Shown piece by piece: positions 7,101 to 14,569 of a stretch of DNA of 41,886 nucleotides (the first letter of the stretch is position 1; every line of letters starts with the position of its first letter). The stretch is taken from NCBI GenBank assembly GCA_019246795.1, contig JAFAPY010000128.1, positions 1 to 41,886 on the forward strand. Reading direction: 5' to 3'. The DNA comes from Streptosporangiaceae bacterium. Lineage in GTDB: Bacteria; Actinomycetota; Actinomycetes; Streptosporangiales; Streptosporangiaceae. The position numbers were made by a program, and so were the translations under genes. The notes below the pieces were generated by a model. It did no database searches, was not told the DNA's origin, and saw only the letters and a list, made by a program, of their open reading frames with translations.

Positions 7101-8670
7101 CGCTGGCCGGGTCGCCGAGTTCGGCACAGTGAAGGGGGATGGGCCAGGGGGGACGGGGGGCGGGAGCCCCCCGTGCACGGAGACGGTGGCTGGGCCGCTG
7201 TGGTGCGCCCGCGAACGCCTTGCCGCGCTGGCGCCGCTGTACCCTGGCGCGCCGGCGGCGGGCGGCCTGCATGCCGAGCCGACAGGCTCCGAGACCGCAG
7301 ACCGCGAGACCGCAGACCCCGAGACCACCGCCGCCGAGATGCTGCGCGGCCACCTGGACGTCAGCGGGCCGGTCACCGCGGCCGCGCTGGCGCGGGCAAC
7401 CGCGCTGGCCGAGCCGGACGTGACGCTCGCGCTGACCCGGCTGGAAACCGAGGGCTTCGCGCTGCGCGGCCGGTTCACCGACCCCGGCGGCCCCGATTCG
7501 ACCAGCACAGAGGAGTTCTGCGCCCGCCGGGTGCTGACCCGCATCCACGCCTACACCCGGCAGCGCACGCGGGCGCAGGCCCAGCCGGTGACCGCGCGGG
7601 ACTTCATGCGGTTCCTGCTCCGCTGGCAGCACGTCGCGCCGGGCAGCAGGCGCGAGCACGTCCGCGGCGTGGTCGCGGTGGTCGAGCAGCTCCAGGGTTT
7701 CGAGCTGGCCGCCGGCGCCTGGGAGAACCCGGTGCTGGCGGCCCGGGTCACCGGCTACCGCAGGGAATGGCTGGACGAGGCGTGCCTGTCCGGCGACGTG
7801 GCCTGGGGCCGCCTGTCGCTGCGCGCCGACGCCGACGGCAGCGCCAGGCAGCCTGCCCGCAGCGGCCAGGTTCCCTCGCGGAGCACGCCTATCACGCTGA
7901 TGATCCGCGACGACCTGCCGTGGCTGCTGCGGGCGGCCCGCGGCGACCGCAGCCCGGCCGGGCCCGGGCCAGGCCGCACCCGTGACGTCATCGACGCGCT
8001 CGCCAGCCGCGGCGCCCTGTTTCCTTCGGACCTGGTCGCGGCGACCCGGCGGCTGCCCGGCGAAATCGAAGAAGCACTGTGGGACGGCGTGGCCCGCGGC
8101 CTGGTCACCGCCGACGGGTTCCGCGCGGTGCGGTCGCTGCTCGGCCGCCGCCTGCTGGCCGGCACCCCGGCCAGGTACGGCCGGAACCCGCAACGGCTGC
8201 GCCGCGGCAGCCGCCTGTCCGCACCGTCCGGCGGCCGCTGGTCGCTGCTGCCCCCCGCCCTGCCTGAGTGCGACCCGGACGAGCTGGCCGAAGCCGTCGC
8301 GGAGCAGCTCGCCGTCCGCTGGGGCGTGGTGTTCCGCGACCTGCTGGCCCGGGAGAGCCTGGCCGTGCCGTGGCGGGAGCTGCTGTGGGCGTTCCGGCGC
8401 ATGGAGGCCCGCGGCACCATCGCCGGCGGCCGTTTCGTCACCGGATTTTCCGGGGAGCAGTTCGCCCATCCCGACGCGGTGGATCTGCTCCGCCAGGCCG
8501 CCAGGCAGCCGCGCGCCGGCGAGACGGTCCGCCTGTCCGCTGCCGACCCGCTCAACCTGGTCGGCATCCTGCTCCCCGGCCCGCGTATCCCCGCCGTCCC
8601 CACTAACTCCGTCACCTACGTCGACGGGCACCCCGCCAGCCCCGCCGACCTGGCCGCCGCCGTGCCGTGA
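4174..8670 (+). CDS. lhr: Lhr-family ATP-dependent helicase
   Basis: A very large (1498-residue) superfamily 2 DNA/RNA helicase, the length of the mycobacterial Lhr proteins, acting in DNA repair. The motor holds Walker A APTGSGKT (42-49), motif Ia SPLKALAADIQQNL, DEIH (220-223), LSAT (254-257), SLELGIDIG (about 393) and the arginine-finger motif QRVGRSNH (420-427). The rest is the Lhr-specific winged-helix and C-terminal region. GTG 4174 has a GGAGGT 11 bases upstream. Two insertions stand out: a 9-residue repeat (VGPVGAADP, residues about 78-116) between motifs I and Ia, and a glycine-rich stretch encoded by a GC hairpin at 7153-7174. Both are in frame, so the gene appears functional. It is monocistronic and convergent with the hydrogenase operon. 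Confidence 0.93.
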   Translation: MLDEFHPAVRTWFERRFPAGPTEPQAAGWREIAAGRHTLIAAPTGSGKTLAAFAVCIDRVYRAHESGPCAGGSGPAAAVGPVGAADPVGPVGAADPVGPVGAADPVGPVGAADPVGRANRVVPPGPAVVYVSPLKALAADIQQNLEGPLREIAAVAAELGLPAPDITVALRTGDTDAARRAAMLKRPPDFLITTPESLYLLLTAERSRAMLRSARTVIVDEIHAVAGNKRGSHLALTLERLAHVAGGRVQRVGLSATVRPAETIARLLVGAGPDRDNPDGTPRCAIVDSGHRRHLDLALELPDDELGAVATTEQMAQILDMIAGHVRRHRTTLVFVNTRRMAERAAHQLGEILGEQLGAGVAAHHGSLSKDRRQRVEARLRSGDLRALVATASLELGIDIGPVELVCQIGSPRSFATFLQRVGRSNHTRTGTPAGRLYPTSRDELVECAALLRGVRGGRLDAIVVPERPLDILAQQIVAESAAEPWAEADLYALARRAAPFAGLSREDFGDVAGLLAEGIRTGRGRRAHYLHRDRINGTVKARRGARMAALTSGGAIPELGDYRVVAEPDEVTVGTVNEDWAIESMAGDVFLLGTHSWRIRRVEPGTVRVVDAQGAPPTVPFWLGEAPGRTRELSEEVSALRRAVAEREPADARAWLLAECGIGRPAAQAITEYLHAALGALGVLPTMDTIVLERFFDEAGGMQLVGHAPFGARVNRAFGLALRKRFCVTFDFELQAAASDNAILLSLGPQHSFPLDRVPKFLASPTVEQVVRQAVLTAPLFAARWRWNLNTSLTVLRMRGSRKNPPAIQRMEADDLMAAVFPTLAACQENVAPGPLEIPDHVLVAQTLTDCLHEAMDIDGLRELVAGIEAGRITVLTRDTTEPSVLAHEILNGMPFTFLDDAPLEERRSRQVRLPRGLPVAARELARLDPEAIGRVREQVRPEPRDADELHDLLLTLYVLRPQPQWRPWFTELAAAGRVAEFGTVKGDGPGGTGGGSPPCTETVAGPLWCARERLAALAPLYPGAPAAGGLHAEPTGSETADRETADPETTAAEMLRGHLDVSGPVTAAALARATALAEPDVTLALTRLETEGFALRGRFTDPGGPDSTSTEEFCARRVLTRIHAYTRQRTRAQAQPVTARDFMRFLLRWQHVAPGSRREHVRGVVAVVEQLQGFELAAGAWENPVLAARVTGYRREWLDEACLSGDVAWGRLSLRADADGSARQPARSGQVPSRSTPITLMIRDDLPWLLRAARGDRSPAGPGPGRTRDVIDALASRGALFPSDLVAATRRLPGEIEEALWDGVARGLVTADGFRAVRSLLGRRLLAGTPARYGRNPQRLRRGSRLSAPSGGRWSLLPPALPECDPDELAEAVAEQLAVRWGVVFRDLLARESLAVPWRELLWAFRRMEARGTIAGGRFVTGFSGEQFAHPDAVDLLRQAARQPRAGETVRLSAADPLNLVGILLPGPRIPAVPTNSVTYVDGHPASPADLAAAVP
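4406..4521 (+). repeat. 27-bp tandem repeat inside lhr (4.3 copies)
   Basis: Units start at 4406, 4433, 4460 and 4487, with a partial copy from 4514. Copies 2 to 4 are identical; copy 1 differs at two positions. Each unit codes for the nine residues VGPVGAADP, so copy-number change keeps the frame. Identity between copies suggests recent expansion, and the locus is likely polymorphic between strains. Confidence 0.95.
7153..7174. repeat. Perfect 9-bp GC hairpin within the lhr coding region
   Basis: ACGGGGGGC (7153-7161), loop GGGA, GCCCCCCGT (7166-7174). It encodes a glycine/proline stretch in the C-terminal part of the helicase that looks inserted relative to the flanking, more ordinary sequence. 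It may be a small palindromic element that landed in frame. Confidence 0.6.
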
Positions 8671-8680
8671 CACCACGGTT

Positions 8681-8715
8681 CGTTCGGTAAAAAGAAGAAA
8701 GATTTATCCCGAACG
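8681..8715. terminator. Hairpin between convergent lhr and hypA
   Basis: CGTTCGG (8681-8687) pairs with CCGAACG (8709-8715); TAAA (8688-8691) and TTTA (8703-8706) extend the stem with a two-base bulge around an A-rich loop. It lies in the 55-base gap between the stops of the helicase and hypA and is unusually AT-rich for this genome. It probably serves as a terminator for one or both genes. Confidence 0.55.
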
Positions 8716-8725
8716 GCCGGCGGTG

Positions 8726-9082
8726 CTACGGCACCGGCCCGCGGTCAGCCGAGGCATAGCTGATGGACTCCAGCACCATCTCGTCGCCGCCGGTGATCTC
8801 AGCGTCCGCGCTGCCGCAGCGCGGGCAGATCGCCAACGGGTCGGTGGTCTGCCCGCTGTACCCGCAGCCGCGGCAGGTAACCCGGGCAGGGACCGTGACC
8901 AGGTCCACTGCGGCGCCTGCCGCCTCGGTGCCCTCGGCGACCATGCTGAAGGCCTGCGACAGCGATTCCGCGTCCACGGCGTGCCGGACCCCGAACCGCA
9001 CCCGGATCGCGGAAACCTTGCGGCCTGCGGCCCTGCGGCGTACCGCCTCCAGCACCCCTTCGCACAGCCCGAACTCGTGCAT
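8726..9082 (-). CDS. hypA: Hydrogenase nickel metallochaperone HypA
   Basis: HypA delivers nickel, together with HypB, to the immature hydrogenase large subunit. The 118-residue product has the essential N-terminal MHE (His2 is the nickel ligand) and a zinc site made by C70-x2-C73 (CRGC) and C86-x2-C89 (CPRC). It is the last gene of the hydrogenase operon, starting 9 bases after the stop of the maturation protease. HypB, C, D, E and F are not in the window, so they must be encoded elsewhere. One mild oddity is Phe4 where Leu is common (MHEFGL against MHELSL). Confidence 0.93.
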   Translation of the reverse strand: MHEFGLCEGVLEAVRRRAAGRKVSAIRVRFGVRHAVDAESLSQAFSMVAEGTEAAGAAVDLVTVPARVTCRGCGYSGQTTDPLAICPRCGSADAEITGGDEMVLESISYASADRGPVP

Positions 9083-9091
9083 GCCGCTCCC

Positions 9092-9607
9092 TTACGTCCT
9101 TCCGGCACCCGCTTGATCAGCCTGCCCGGCACCGGGTGAGCCTTCGGCCCACAGCAGGTCCCGTATGGCCTGCACGGCGTGCGGCAGCGCGTCGCGGACC
9201 GGCTCGGACAAGCCCATGCCGGGGCTGACGTCGGCAGGCTCGCACGCCACGACCAGGCTGCGCCCTGGTCGGCCGCCCAGCGCCGCGAGCAGCGCGAACA
9301 CCGCCTCCGGTGTCAGGCTATGTGCGTCGACGACCGCCGCGCCCGCCGGATCAGGCTCCGGGACGTCGGCCTGCAGGACCGTGACCGTTCCCGGCGGCTC
9401 GCCGCGCGGCGCCGCGTCCACGAGCACGAACAGGTCGCAGCCGTCCAGCAGGTCGTAGGCCAGGTGGACGCCGCGGATGCCGAAATCGGCGACCTCGGTT
9501 CCCGGCGGCAGCGGCTGGCCGGCGAGGCTTTTGACCACTTCGACGCCGAAGGCGTCATCGTGCAGGAACACGTTGCCCACCCCCGCCACCAGCGTGCGCC
9601 TTGTCAT
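9092..9607 (-). CDS. Hydrogenase maturation endopeptidase (HyaD/HybD family, M52)
   Basis: A nickel-sensing protease that removes the C-terminal peptide of the hydrogenase large subunit after metal insertion. The 171-residue protein opens with GVGNVFLHDDAFG, the family motif, in which the usual nickel-binding Glu is replaced by Asp18. The conserved Asp in LVDAA and the His in DAHSLTP complete the site. ATG 9607 overlaps the stop of the preceding gene by 4 bases. The large subunit in this operon has a 22-residue tail after its last active-site motif, which fits a need for this protease. The final 20 residues are a low-complexity A, G, Q tail. Confidence 0.92.
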   Translation of the reverse strand: MTRRTLVAGVGNVFLHDDAFGVEVVKSLAGQPLPPGTEVADFGIRGVHLAYDLLDGCDLFVLVDAAPRGEPPGTVTVLQADVPEPDPAGAAVVDAHSLTPEAVFALLAALGGRPGRSLVVACEPADVSPGMGLSEPVRDALPHAVQAIRDLLWAEGSPGAGQADQAGAGRT

Positions 9608-10890
9608 TGCGGCACAGGCTCCACTTCGTCGGTGCCGAAGTACCAGAACCGCCCGTGCGCGATCCGCAGGTCGGCATCTGGGTCATCGGCCAGCGACACG
9701 GCAAGGTAGGGACGGTCTTCCACGTCGTACAGCACCGCCTGGACCTCGGCGATCCTCCCGGCAAGGAACATGTCCTGGGCGTCGGCCCGGCGCGCCCCGG
9801 GGCGCAGCCGCACCATGGCGCCCCGCGCGATCTGCTGGCCGCCGATGCTCACGCTGTCGGTTTCCGGGGACACGGCGGCGTCGGCGCCGGGGTCCCACCA
9901 CGGCACGCCCGGATCGTCCCCGGCCCTCTCCCCAGGGGGGACGGGGCCGTCGCCGGTGCGGATCGTGCCGTGCAGCCGGCGCATGGCACCGGCGTCCAGC
10001 GACTCGACGCGGTCGATCAGCGCGGCCGCCCGCGGGTCGGTGGCCCGGGCCTCGCGCTTTTCCGCGTCGGACAGCGCGAGCGTGCGCAGCGTGAGGATCT
10101 CGTCGATCTCGGTGCCGTCGTAGAGCTCGCCCGGGCTCTCCGGCGCCAGTTCCGGGTAGTCGTACAAGATGATCGGCGCGGCCAGCACGACCTGGCGCCC
10201 GCGGTCCGGGTCGGCCAGCACCGGCCAGCACCCGGTGTTCTCGCACTCCGCCACCGCGGCGGCGGCCCACGCGGGAGGATCGGTCATCGAGACGAACTTC
10301 CCGCCGGTGACGTCCAGGATCAGGTGCGCCGCCACCAGCGCCGAGGGCAGCGCCTGGTCCCTGGTCGCCGCCTGGGCGACGGTGCGGTTCTCCAGCCGCA
10401 CCCGCAGCCGCACCGCCTGCCACGGGCCGGGAACCGGGCTGGCGTGCACCGACACCGTGCCGTCCAGCCGTTGCCGCCGCCGGGTGACCGGCCCGTCGGC
10501 TTCCTCGCCGCCGGGGATGACGAACTCGTGCACGCGGCCGCGGCCGAGCACCCCGGCGCCGGGCAGCGCGACCTCGACCTCGCGTTCGACCGCCTCGTCC
10601 CAGGACCGGGCCGGTCCCGACATCCCGGGCATCCCGGACTGCGACGTCCGCCGCTGCACCTGCAGGAACCGCGCGATGACCCGGACGCCCGGCTGCCCGG
10701 AATGCTCCAGCACGCACTCGGCCTGCATGACGTCGCGCTCGCTGTCGTCGACCGCCGCGTACCCGGGCGGCATCAGCACGCCGAACTGCCACCGGCTGCG
10801 GTTCTTCTGCGCCGAGGCACGGTAGGGGTACAGGATGTACCCCTCGTACAGGACGGCGTCGGCGACGCGGCGCACCGGGTCCAGGTTCAC
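9604..10890 (-). CDS. Hydrogenase-operon protein of unknown function (428 aa)
   Basis: I do not recognise a named domain. The start is the GTG at 10890, which overlaps the upstream stop by 4 bases; the longer open frame beyond it is antisense-type sequence. The N-terminus (DPVRRVADAVLYEGYILYPY, then RWQFGVLMPPGYA) is highly ordered sequence, and the remainder alternates charged and beta-rich segments. There is no signal peptide, membrane segment or cysteine cluster. A segment around ILYDYPELAPESPGEL and the C-terminal DRPYLAVSLADDPDADLRI are also distinctive. Its place between the two unknown proteins and the maturation protease, with overlaps on both sides, implies a role in assembly or function of this hydrogenase. 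As I recall, similar genes accompany actinobacterial group 1h hydrogenases, but no function has been assigned that I know of. Confidence 0.85.
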   Translation of the reverse strand: MNLDPVRRVADAVLYEGYILYPYRASAQKNRSRWQFGVLMPPGYAAVDDSERDVMQAECVLEHSGQPGVRVIARFLQVQRRTSQSGMPGMSGPARSWDEAVEREVEVALPGAGVLGRGRVHEFVIPGGEEADGPVTRRRQRLDGTVSVHASPVPGPWQAVRLRVRLENRTVAQAATRDQALPSALVAAHLILDVTGGKFVSMTDPPAWAAAAVAECENTGCWPVLADPDRGRQVVLAAPIILYDYPELAPESPGELYDGTEIDEILTLRTLALSDAEKREARATDPRAAALIDRVESLDAGAMRRLHGTIRTGDGPVPPGERAGDDPGVPWWDPGADAAVSPETDSVSIGGQQIARGAMVRLRPGARRADAQDMFLAGRIAEVQAVLYDVEDRPYLAVSLADDPDADLRIAHGRFWYFGTDEVEPVPQ

Positions 10891-11534
10891 CGCTGCTCCA
10901 CCTGCGCCTGGTCCAGCAGCGCTGCCAGGGTGGCGTCCCAGGTCGGCAGGGCGCGTTCGGCCTTGAACGCGGACAGCGCGTCCAGGGTGGCGCGGCTGCA
11001 GCGCAGCCACGCGCTGCCCGGGAAGTGCGCGTCCACCAGGTCCCGCCACACCCGCACCGGCATCCGGTAGCTCGCCTCCGAGCTCCACGGCACCAGCTCC
11101 ACCGAGTAGCCGTGCCCGGAGGGGTTCTCGGTGAACACCGTGCCGCTGAACAGCATGAGCAGCGGCACCGTGCCGTCGTCCAGGCCGTGCAGGTAGCGGG
11201 CCGACGCCACCTCCAGGTCGTAGGTGCACGGCACGGGGAGGTCGATCTCGACCACCTCGCTGAACGCCGGGACCATCGCCGACACGGTGGCGAGCTGGAT
11301 CGGCTTGACCGTCTCGGCCCAGCGCGAGGTGTCCCCGAACAGGTCGTGCAGCCGCCGCGCCTCGGCCTCGGAGTACCTGCGCCGGTGCGGCTCGATACGG
11401 ATCTGGCAGCGCAGCAAGATCGCGTGCACCCGCACGCCGGTCCGCTCGGTGACGGCCAGCGTGAACGCCAGCGTCGGGGTGGCGGCGTACTTATCCGCGG
11501 CCGCGCCGGTGCAGCCGAAGATCAGGTCCGCCAT
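10887..11534 (-). CDS. Hydrogenase-operon protein, DUF6084-like (215 aa)
   Basis: A 215-residue soluble protein without a signal peptide. ATG 11534 begins MADLIFGCTGAAADKYAATP and lies one base after the preceding stop, which decides the start. Recognisable pieces are VRVHAILLRCQIRIEP, LHDLFGDTSRW, IDLPVPCTYDLEVASARYLH and FSGTVFTENPSGHGY, a pattern I associate from memory with DUF6084, a family found beside actinobacterial uptake hydrogenases. The role is unknown. Overlap with the following gene (GTGA) and tight spacing to the previous one imply that it is made in step with the hydrogenase subunits. Confidence 0.85.
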   Translation of the reverse strand: MADLIFGCTGAAADKYAATPTLAFTLAVTERTGVRVHAILLRCQIRIEPHRRRYSEAEARRLHDLFGDTSRWAETVKPIQLATVSAMVPAFSEVVEIDLPVPCTYDLEVASARYLHGLDDGTVPLLMLFSGTVFTENPSGHGYSVELVPWSSEASYRMPVRVWRDLVDAHFPGSAWLRCSRATLDALSAFKAERALPTWDATLAALLDQAQVEQR

Positions 11535-11535
11535 C

Positions 11536-12216
11536 TCAGCGCTCCCCGGTTTCCGGCAGCGCCACGGCGCGCCGCCGCAGCCCGGCGAGGAACTCCGCCA
11601 CCGCGGCCCGGGCCTCGGCCCCGCCGTCGAACCCCTGCCAGCACATCCGCAGCTGGCCCACCAGCGCGTAGCACTCATCGATCGGGATCAGGAAGACCTC
11701 GTGTGTGTCGGTGCGGTTGACGAAGACGGCCTCGACGTCGGGCGCCATGGCCGCGAGCAGCGGGTGGGTGGCGGCGAGCCTGTCCCAGGCGGCCAGGTCC
11801 AGCTCGCACTCGGTCACGCCGCCCGGGCTCGGGTACCCGGCCACCACCTGGCCCAGCTCGGAGTTGACGAAGAAGAACGCCATCGCGACCGGGATCTGCA
11901 GCTCGTTCCACTCCGCGTCGGTCAGCGGGTGGCCCGGGTCGCGGCAGACCCGCTCGGGCACCGCGCGGTACTTACCGCCCGCCGCTCCCTCGTGGGTGAA
12001 CAGCAGATAGCACGCCCGGCAGGCGCACAGCAGCGACCGCTTGGTCATGTCGACCAGATGCCCGTGCCGCTCGTCGAGCACCCCCAGGCACATCTCGCAC
12101 TGTTCCGCGGCTGCGCTGGCGTCCTGCGGTGCCTCCGGCGCCGGGCCGGGCGCGGCGGCCAGCCCCGCACGCTGCGTCCCGCTGGCGAACCGGCGCAACG
12201 CGGCGACACCGGTCAC
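11536..12216 (-). CDS. Hydrogenase-operon cysteine-rich protein, DUF5947-like (226 aa)
   Basis: The GTG at 12216 overlaps the stop of the NifU-like gene by 4 bases, giving 226 residues. Five cysteines cluster near the N-terminus: C40-x2-C43, then C64-x-C66-x2-C69 in LLCACRACYLLF. This is a metal-binding pattern that could hold zinc or a rubredoxin-like iron. The rest includes WNELQIPVAMAFFFVNS and EVFLIPIDECYALVG. From memory this matches DUF5947, which travels with group 1h hydrogenases. It could be an electron carrier or an assembly factor; sequence alone does not decide. No signal peptide is visible, so it acts in the cytoplasm. Confidence 0.86.
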   Translation of the reverse strand: MTGVAALRRFASGTQRAGLAAAPGPAPEAPQDASAAAEQCEMCLGVLDERHGHLVDMTKRSLLCACRACYLLFTHEGAAGGKYRAVPERVCRDPGHPLTDAEWNELQIPVAMAFFFVNSELGQVVAGYPSPGGVTECELDLAAWDRLAATHPLLAAMAPDVEAVFVNRTDTHEVFLIPIDECYALVGQLRMCWQGFDGGAEARAAVAEFLAGLRRRAVALPETGER

Positions 12217-12755
12217 CTGGCACCTGCCGGGCGCCTGCCGATCTGCAGCAGCGGCAGCTCCGCCGGCGCAGCGACCACGTCGATGTCGACGTCTGCCGCC
12301 TCCGGCGCCGCCTGCCGCACCGCGTCGGCGAGCGCAGCCTGGACCGCGGCCGCTGACGAGCCGCACCCGTGGCCGCGGTGCAGGCGCAGCCGGACCACGT
12401 CGGCCTCGTCGATGCCCAGGAACTCGACCGTGCCCGCGTGCTGCCCGAGCCGGGGCGTGACCTGTTCGACGGCGCGTGCCACCCTGGTCGCGGCATCGAC
12501 CGGGTGCAGGTCGTGCACCAGCAGCAGGCTTTCCACCAGCGGGTCGGCGGCCAGGGCGGTGAGCAGCCGCTGTCCTGCCCCGGCGTCCTCGCCGACGATC
12601 CTGACGATCTCTGCGAGCCCGGCGCCGTAGAGCCGGACCAGGCAGCTCACCAGCTCTTCCGCGGTGGCAGCGACCTGCGGGCCGCCCCGGGCGCGCAGCT
12701 CCGCGATCAGCGCCTCGGCCCGCTCGCCCGCCGCCTGCGCAGCTACCGAGCTCAT
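12213..12755 (-). CDS. NifU-like C-terminal domain protein with a degenerate cysteine motif
   Basis: A 180-residue protein whose C-terminal half resembles the NifU/Nfu scaffold that hands over Fe-S clusters. The normal Nfu motif is a C-x2-C in a context like HGCGSC; here it reads HRGHGCGSSAAAVQ, so only the first cysteine remains. The N-terminal half is helical (ELVSCLVRLYGAGLAEIVRI). ATG 12755 overlaps the stop of the large-subunit gene (ATGA). With a single Cys it probably cannot hold a cluster as a standard Nfu dimer does, unless partner residues supply ligands. It may act in delivery of the clusters to the hydrogenase small subunit or purely as a structural partner. Confidence 0.85.
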   Translation of the reverse strand: MSSVAAQAAGERAEALIAELRARGGPQVAATAEELVSCLVRLYGAGLAEIVRIVGEDAGAGQRLLTALAADPLVESLLLVHDLHPVDAATRVARAVEQVTPRLGQHAGTVEFLGIDEADVVRLRLHRGHGCGSSAAAVQAALADAVRQAAPEAADVDIDVVAAPAELPLLQIGRRPAGAR

Positions 12756-14563
12756 ATCGCCAGCGTGACTCCGGTCGGCGAGTGCGCCGTCTTGACCACC
12801 CTGCCGCCGCCGAGGTACATGTGCACCCCGCAGGGCAGGCACGGGTCGAAGCTGCGCACCGCACGCATGATGTCGATGCCCTTGAAGCGCTCCGGCGGGT
12901 TCTCCTCGAAGATCGGCGTGTTCTGCACCGCGTCCTCGTACGGCCCGGGCGTCCCGTAGCTGTCCCGGACGCTGCCGTTCCACGGCGTGGGCGGGTACGG
13001 GTGGTAGTTGGCGATCTTGCCGTCCCTGATCACCATGTGATGCGACAGCACGCCGCGCACCGCCTCGGTGAAGCCGACGCTGAACGCGTCGTTGGGCACC
13101 GTGAACGGCTCCCACGTCCTGGTCCGCCCGGCGCGGATCTCGGCGAGCGCCTGCTCCACGAAGTGCAGCGCGCAGGCGGCGGAGTAGGCCTGGAAGTAGG
13201 TCCGGGCCCGGTCCCGCTCGATCGCGTTGGACAGCGGCTTGCCCTCTTTATCCGCTGGGATCTTCCACTCGAAGGTGACCTCCGGCCGGGACACGGTCCG
13301 CGGCAGGTTGATCTTCACGCTGTGCCCGGTGGCCTGCACGTAGCCGATGTCCACCAGGCCGGCCAGCGCCGTGGACCACAGCCGGGCGATCGGGCCGCCG
13401 CCGGTGTCCAGCGGCAGGTAGTCGGTCCCGTCGAACCAGCGCGGGGCCATGCACCAGCTGTACGCGCCGTCGAAGTCGCGCTTGGCCGGCTTGGGGATGG
13501 TGTGCTGGTTCCACGGGTGCCGCCGGTCCACCGGGTTGCCGAGCTCGTCGTGGGTGACGAACATCTCCTGGTCTTCCCAGTCCTCGTAGTAGGAGTGGCC
13601 GAGCAGGATCCTGATGCCCAGGTTGATGTCGACCAGGCTGGTGGTGACCAGGTTGCCGTCCACCACGACCCCGGGGGTGACGAACATCTTCCGGCCCCAG
13701 TCGGCCATCTCCCGGTAGGTGAAGTTGCAGGCCACGGGGTCGTTGAAGCTGCCCCAGCAGCCGAGCAGCACCCGCCGCCGCCCGACTTCCTCATAGCCGG
13801 GCAGCGCCTCGTAGAAGAAGTCGAACAGGTCGTCGTGCATCGGCACGACCCGCTTCATGAACTCCACGTAGCGCATCAGCCGGGTCAGGTAGTCGGTGAA
13901 CAGCTGGACCGTCGCCACCGTGCCGACGCCGCCGGGATACAACGTCGACGGGTGCACATGCCTGCCCTCCATCAGGCAGAACATCTCCCTGGTGGTCCTG
14001 CTGACCTGCAGCGCCTCCCGGTAGAACTCCCCTTCCAGCGGGTTCAGCGAGCGCATGATGTCGCCGATGGTGCGGTAGCCGTGGTCGGCGGCGTGCGGCG
14101 CCTCGGTGGCGTTGGCCCGCTCGAGCACGCCCGGGTTGGTCTCGGCCACCATCTTCTCGCAGAAGTCCACCCCGACCAGGTTCTCCTGGAAGATGTTGTG
14201 GTCGAACATGTACTCCGCGGCCTCACCCAGGTTGATGATCCACTCGCCGAGGGCCGGCGGCCGGACGCCGTAGGCCATGTTCTGGTTGTAGACCGAGCAG
14301 GTGGCGTGGTTGTCGCCGCAGATCCCGCAGATCCGGCTGGTGATGAAGTGCGCGTCGCGGGGATCCTTGCCCTTCATGAAGATGCTGTAGCCGCGGAAGA
14401 TCGACGAGGTGCTGTAGCACTCCGCGACCCGCTTGGCGTTGAAGTCGATCTTGGTGTAGATGCCGAGGCTGCCGACGATCCTGGTGATCGGGTCCCAGTT
14501 CATCTCGACCAGGTCGGTCTCGGTGCCGGACGGGGATGTGATCCTGGGTTCGGTGGTTGTCAT
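12752..14563 (-). CDS. hhyL: [NiFe]-hydrogenase large subunit, group 1h type
   Basis: The catalytic subunit that splits H2 at a Ni-Fe(CN)2CO centre. Nickel ligands are in the L1 motif RICGICGDNHATC (C79, C82) and the L2 motif DPCLPCGVH (C575, C578). The TSRICGICGDNHATC form of L1 is characteristic of the actinobacterial high-affinity group (1h, formerly 5). Twenty-two residues follow His581, ending TGVTLAI; they are the expected removable peptide for the endopeptidase encoded downstream. At 603 residues it has normal length. It starts 6 bases after the stop of the small subunit, and its own stop overlaps the NifU-like start. In known relatives these enzymes oxidise atmospheric H2 and feed electrons to the respiratory chain during starvation. 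Confidence 0.96.
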   Translation of the reverse strand: MTTTEPRITSPSGTETDLVEMNWDPITRIVGSLGIYTKIDFNAKRVAECYSTSSIFRGYSIFMKGKDPRDAHFITSRICGICGDNHATCSVYNQNMAYGVRPPALGEWIINLGEAAEYMFDHNIFQENLVGVDFCEKMVAETNPGVLERANATEAPHAADHGYRTIGDIMRSLNPLEGEFYREALQVSRTTREMFCLMEGRHVHPSTLYPGGVGTVATVQLFTDYLTRLMRYVEFMKRVVPMHDDLFDFFYEALPGYEEVGRRRVLLGCWGSFNDPVACNFTYREMADWGRKMFVTPGVVVDGNLVTTSLVDINLGIRILLGHSYYEDWEDQEMFVTHDELGNPVDRRHPWNQHTIPKPAKRDFDGAYSWCMAPRWFDGTDYLPLDTGGGPIARLWSTALAGLVDIGYVQATGHSVKINLPRTVSRPEVTFEWKIPADKEGKPLSNAIERDRARTYFQAYSAACALHFVEQALAEIRAGRTRTWEPFTVPNDAFSVGFTEAVRGVLSHHMVIRDGKIANYHPYPPTPWNGSVRDSYGTPGPYEDAVQNTPIFEENPPERFKGIDIMRAVRSFDPCLPCGVHMYLGGGRVVKTAHSPTGVTLAI

Positions 14564-14569
14564 CGCGTC

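Noticed and set aside
5275-8676. A 1133-codon open frame on the minus strand opposite lhr
   Set aside because: It is antisense to conserved helicase sequence, has low-complexity composition (R, G, A, Q, H) and no motif. It is open only because the genome is so GC-rich.
9925-9965. Possible extra copy of a GC hairpin element in the 428-residue gene (caggggggacggggcc)
   Set aside because: It shares only a G-run with the lhr insertion and lacks a matching complementary arm, so similarity is probably composition.
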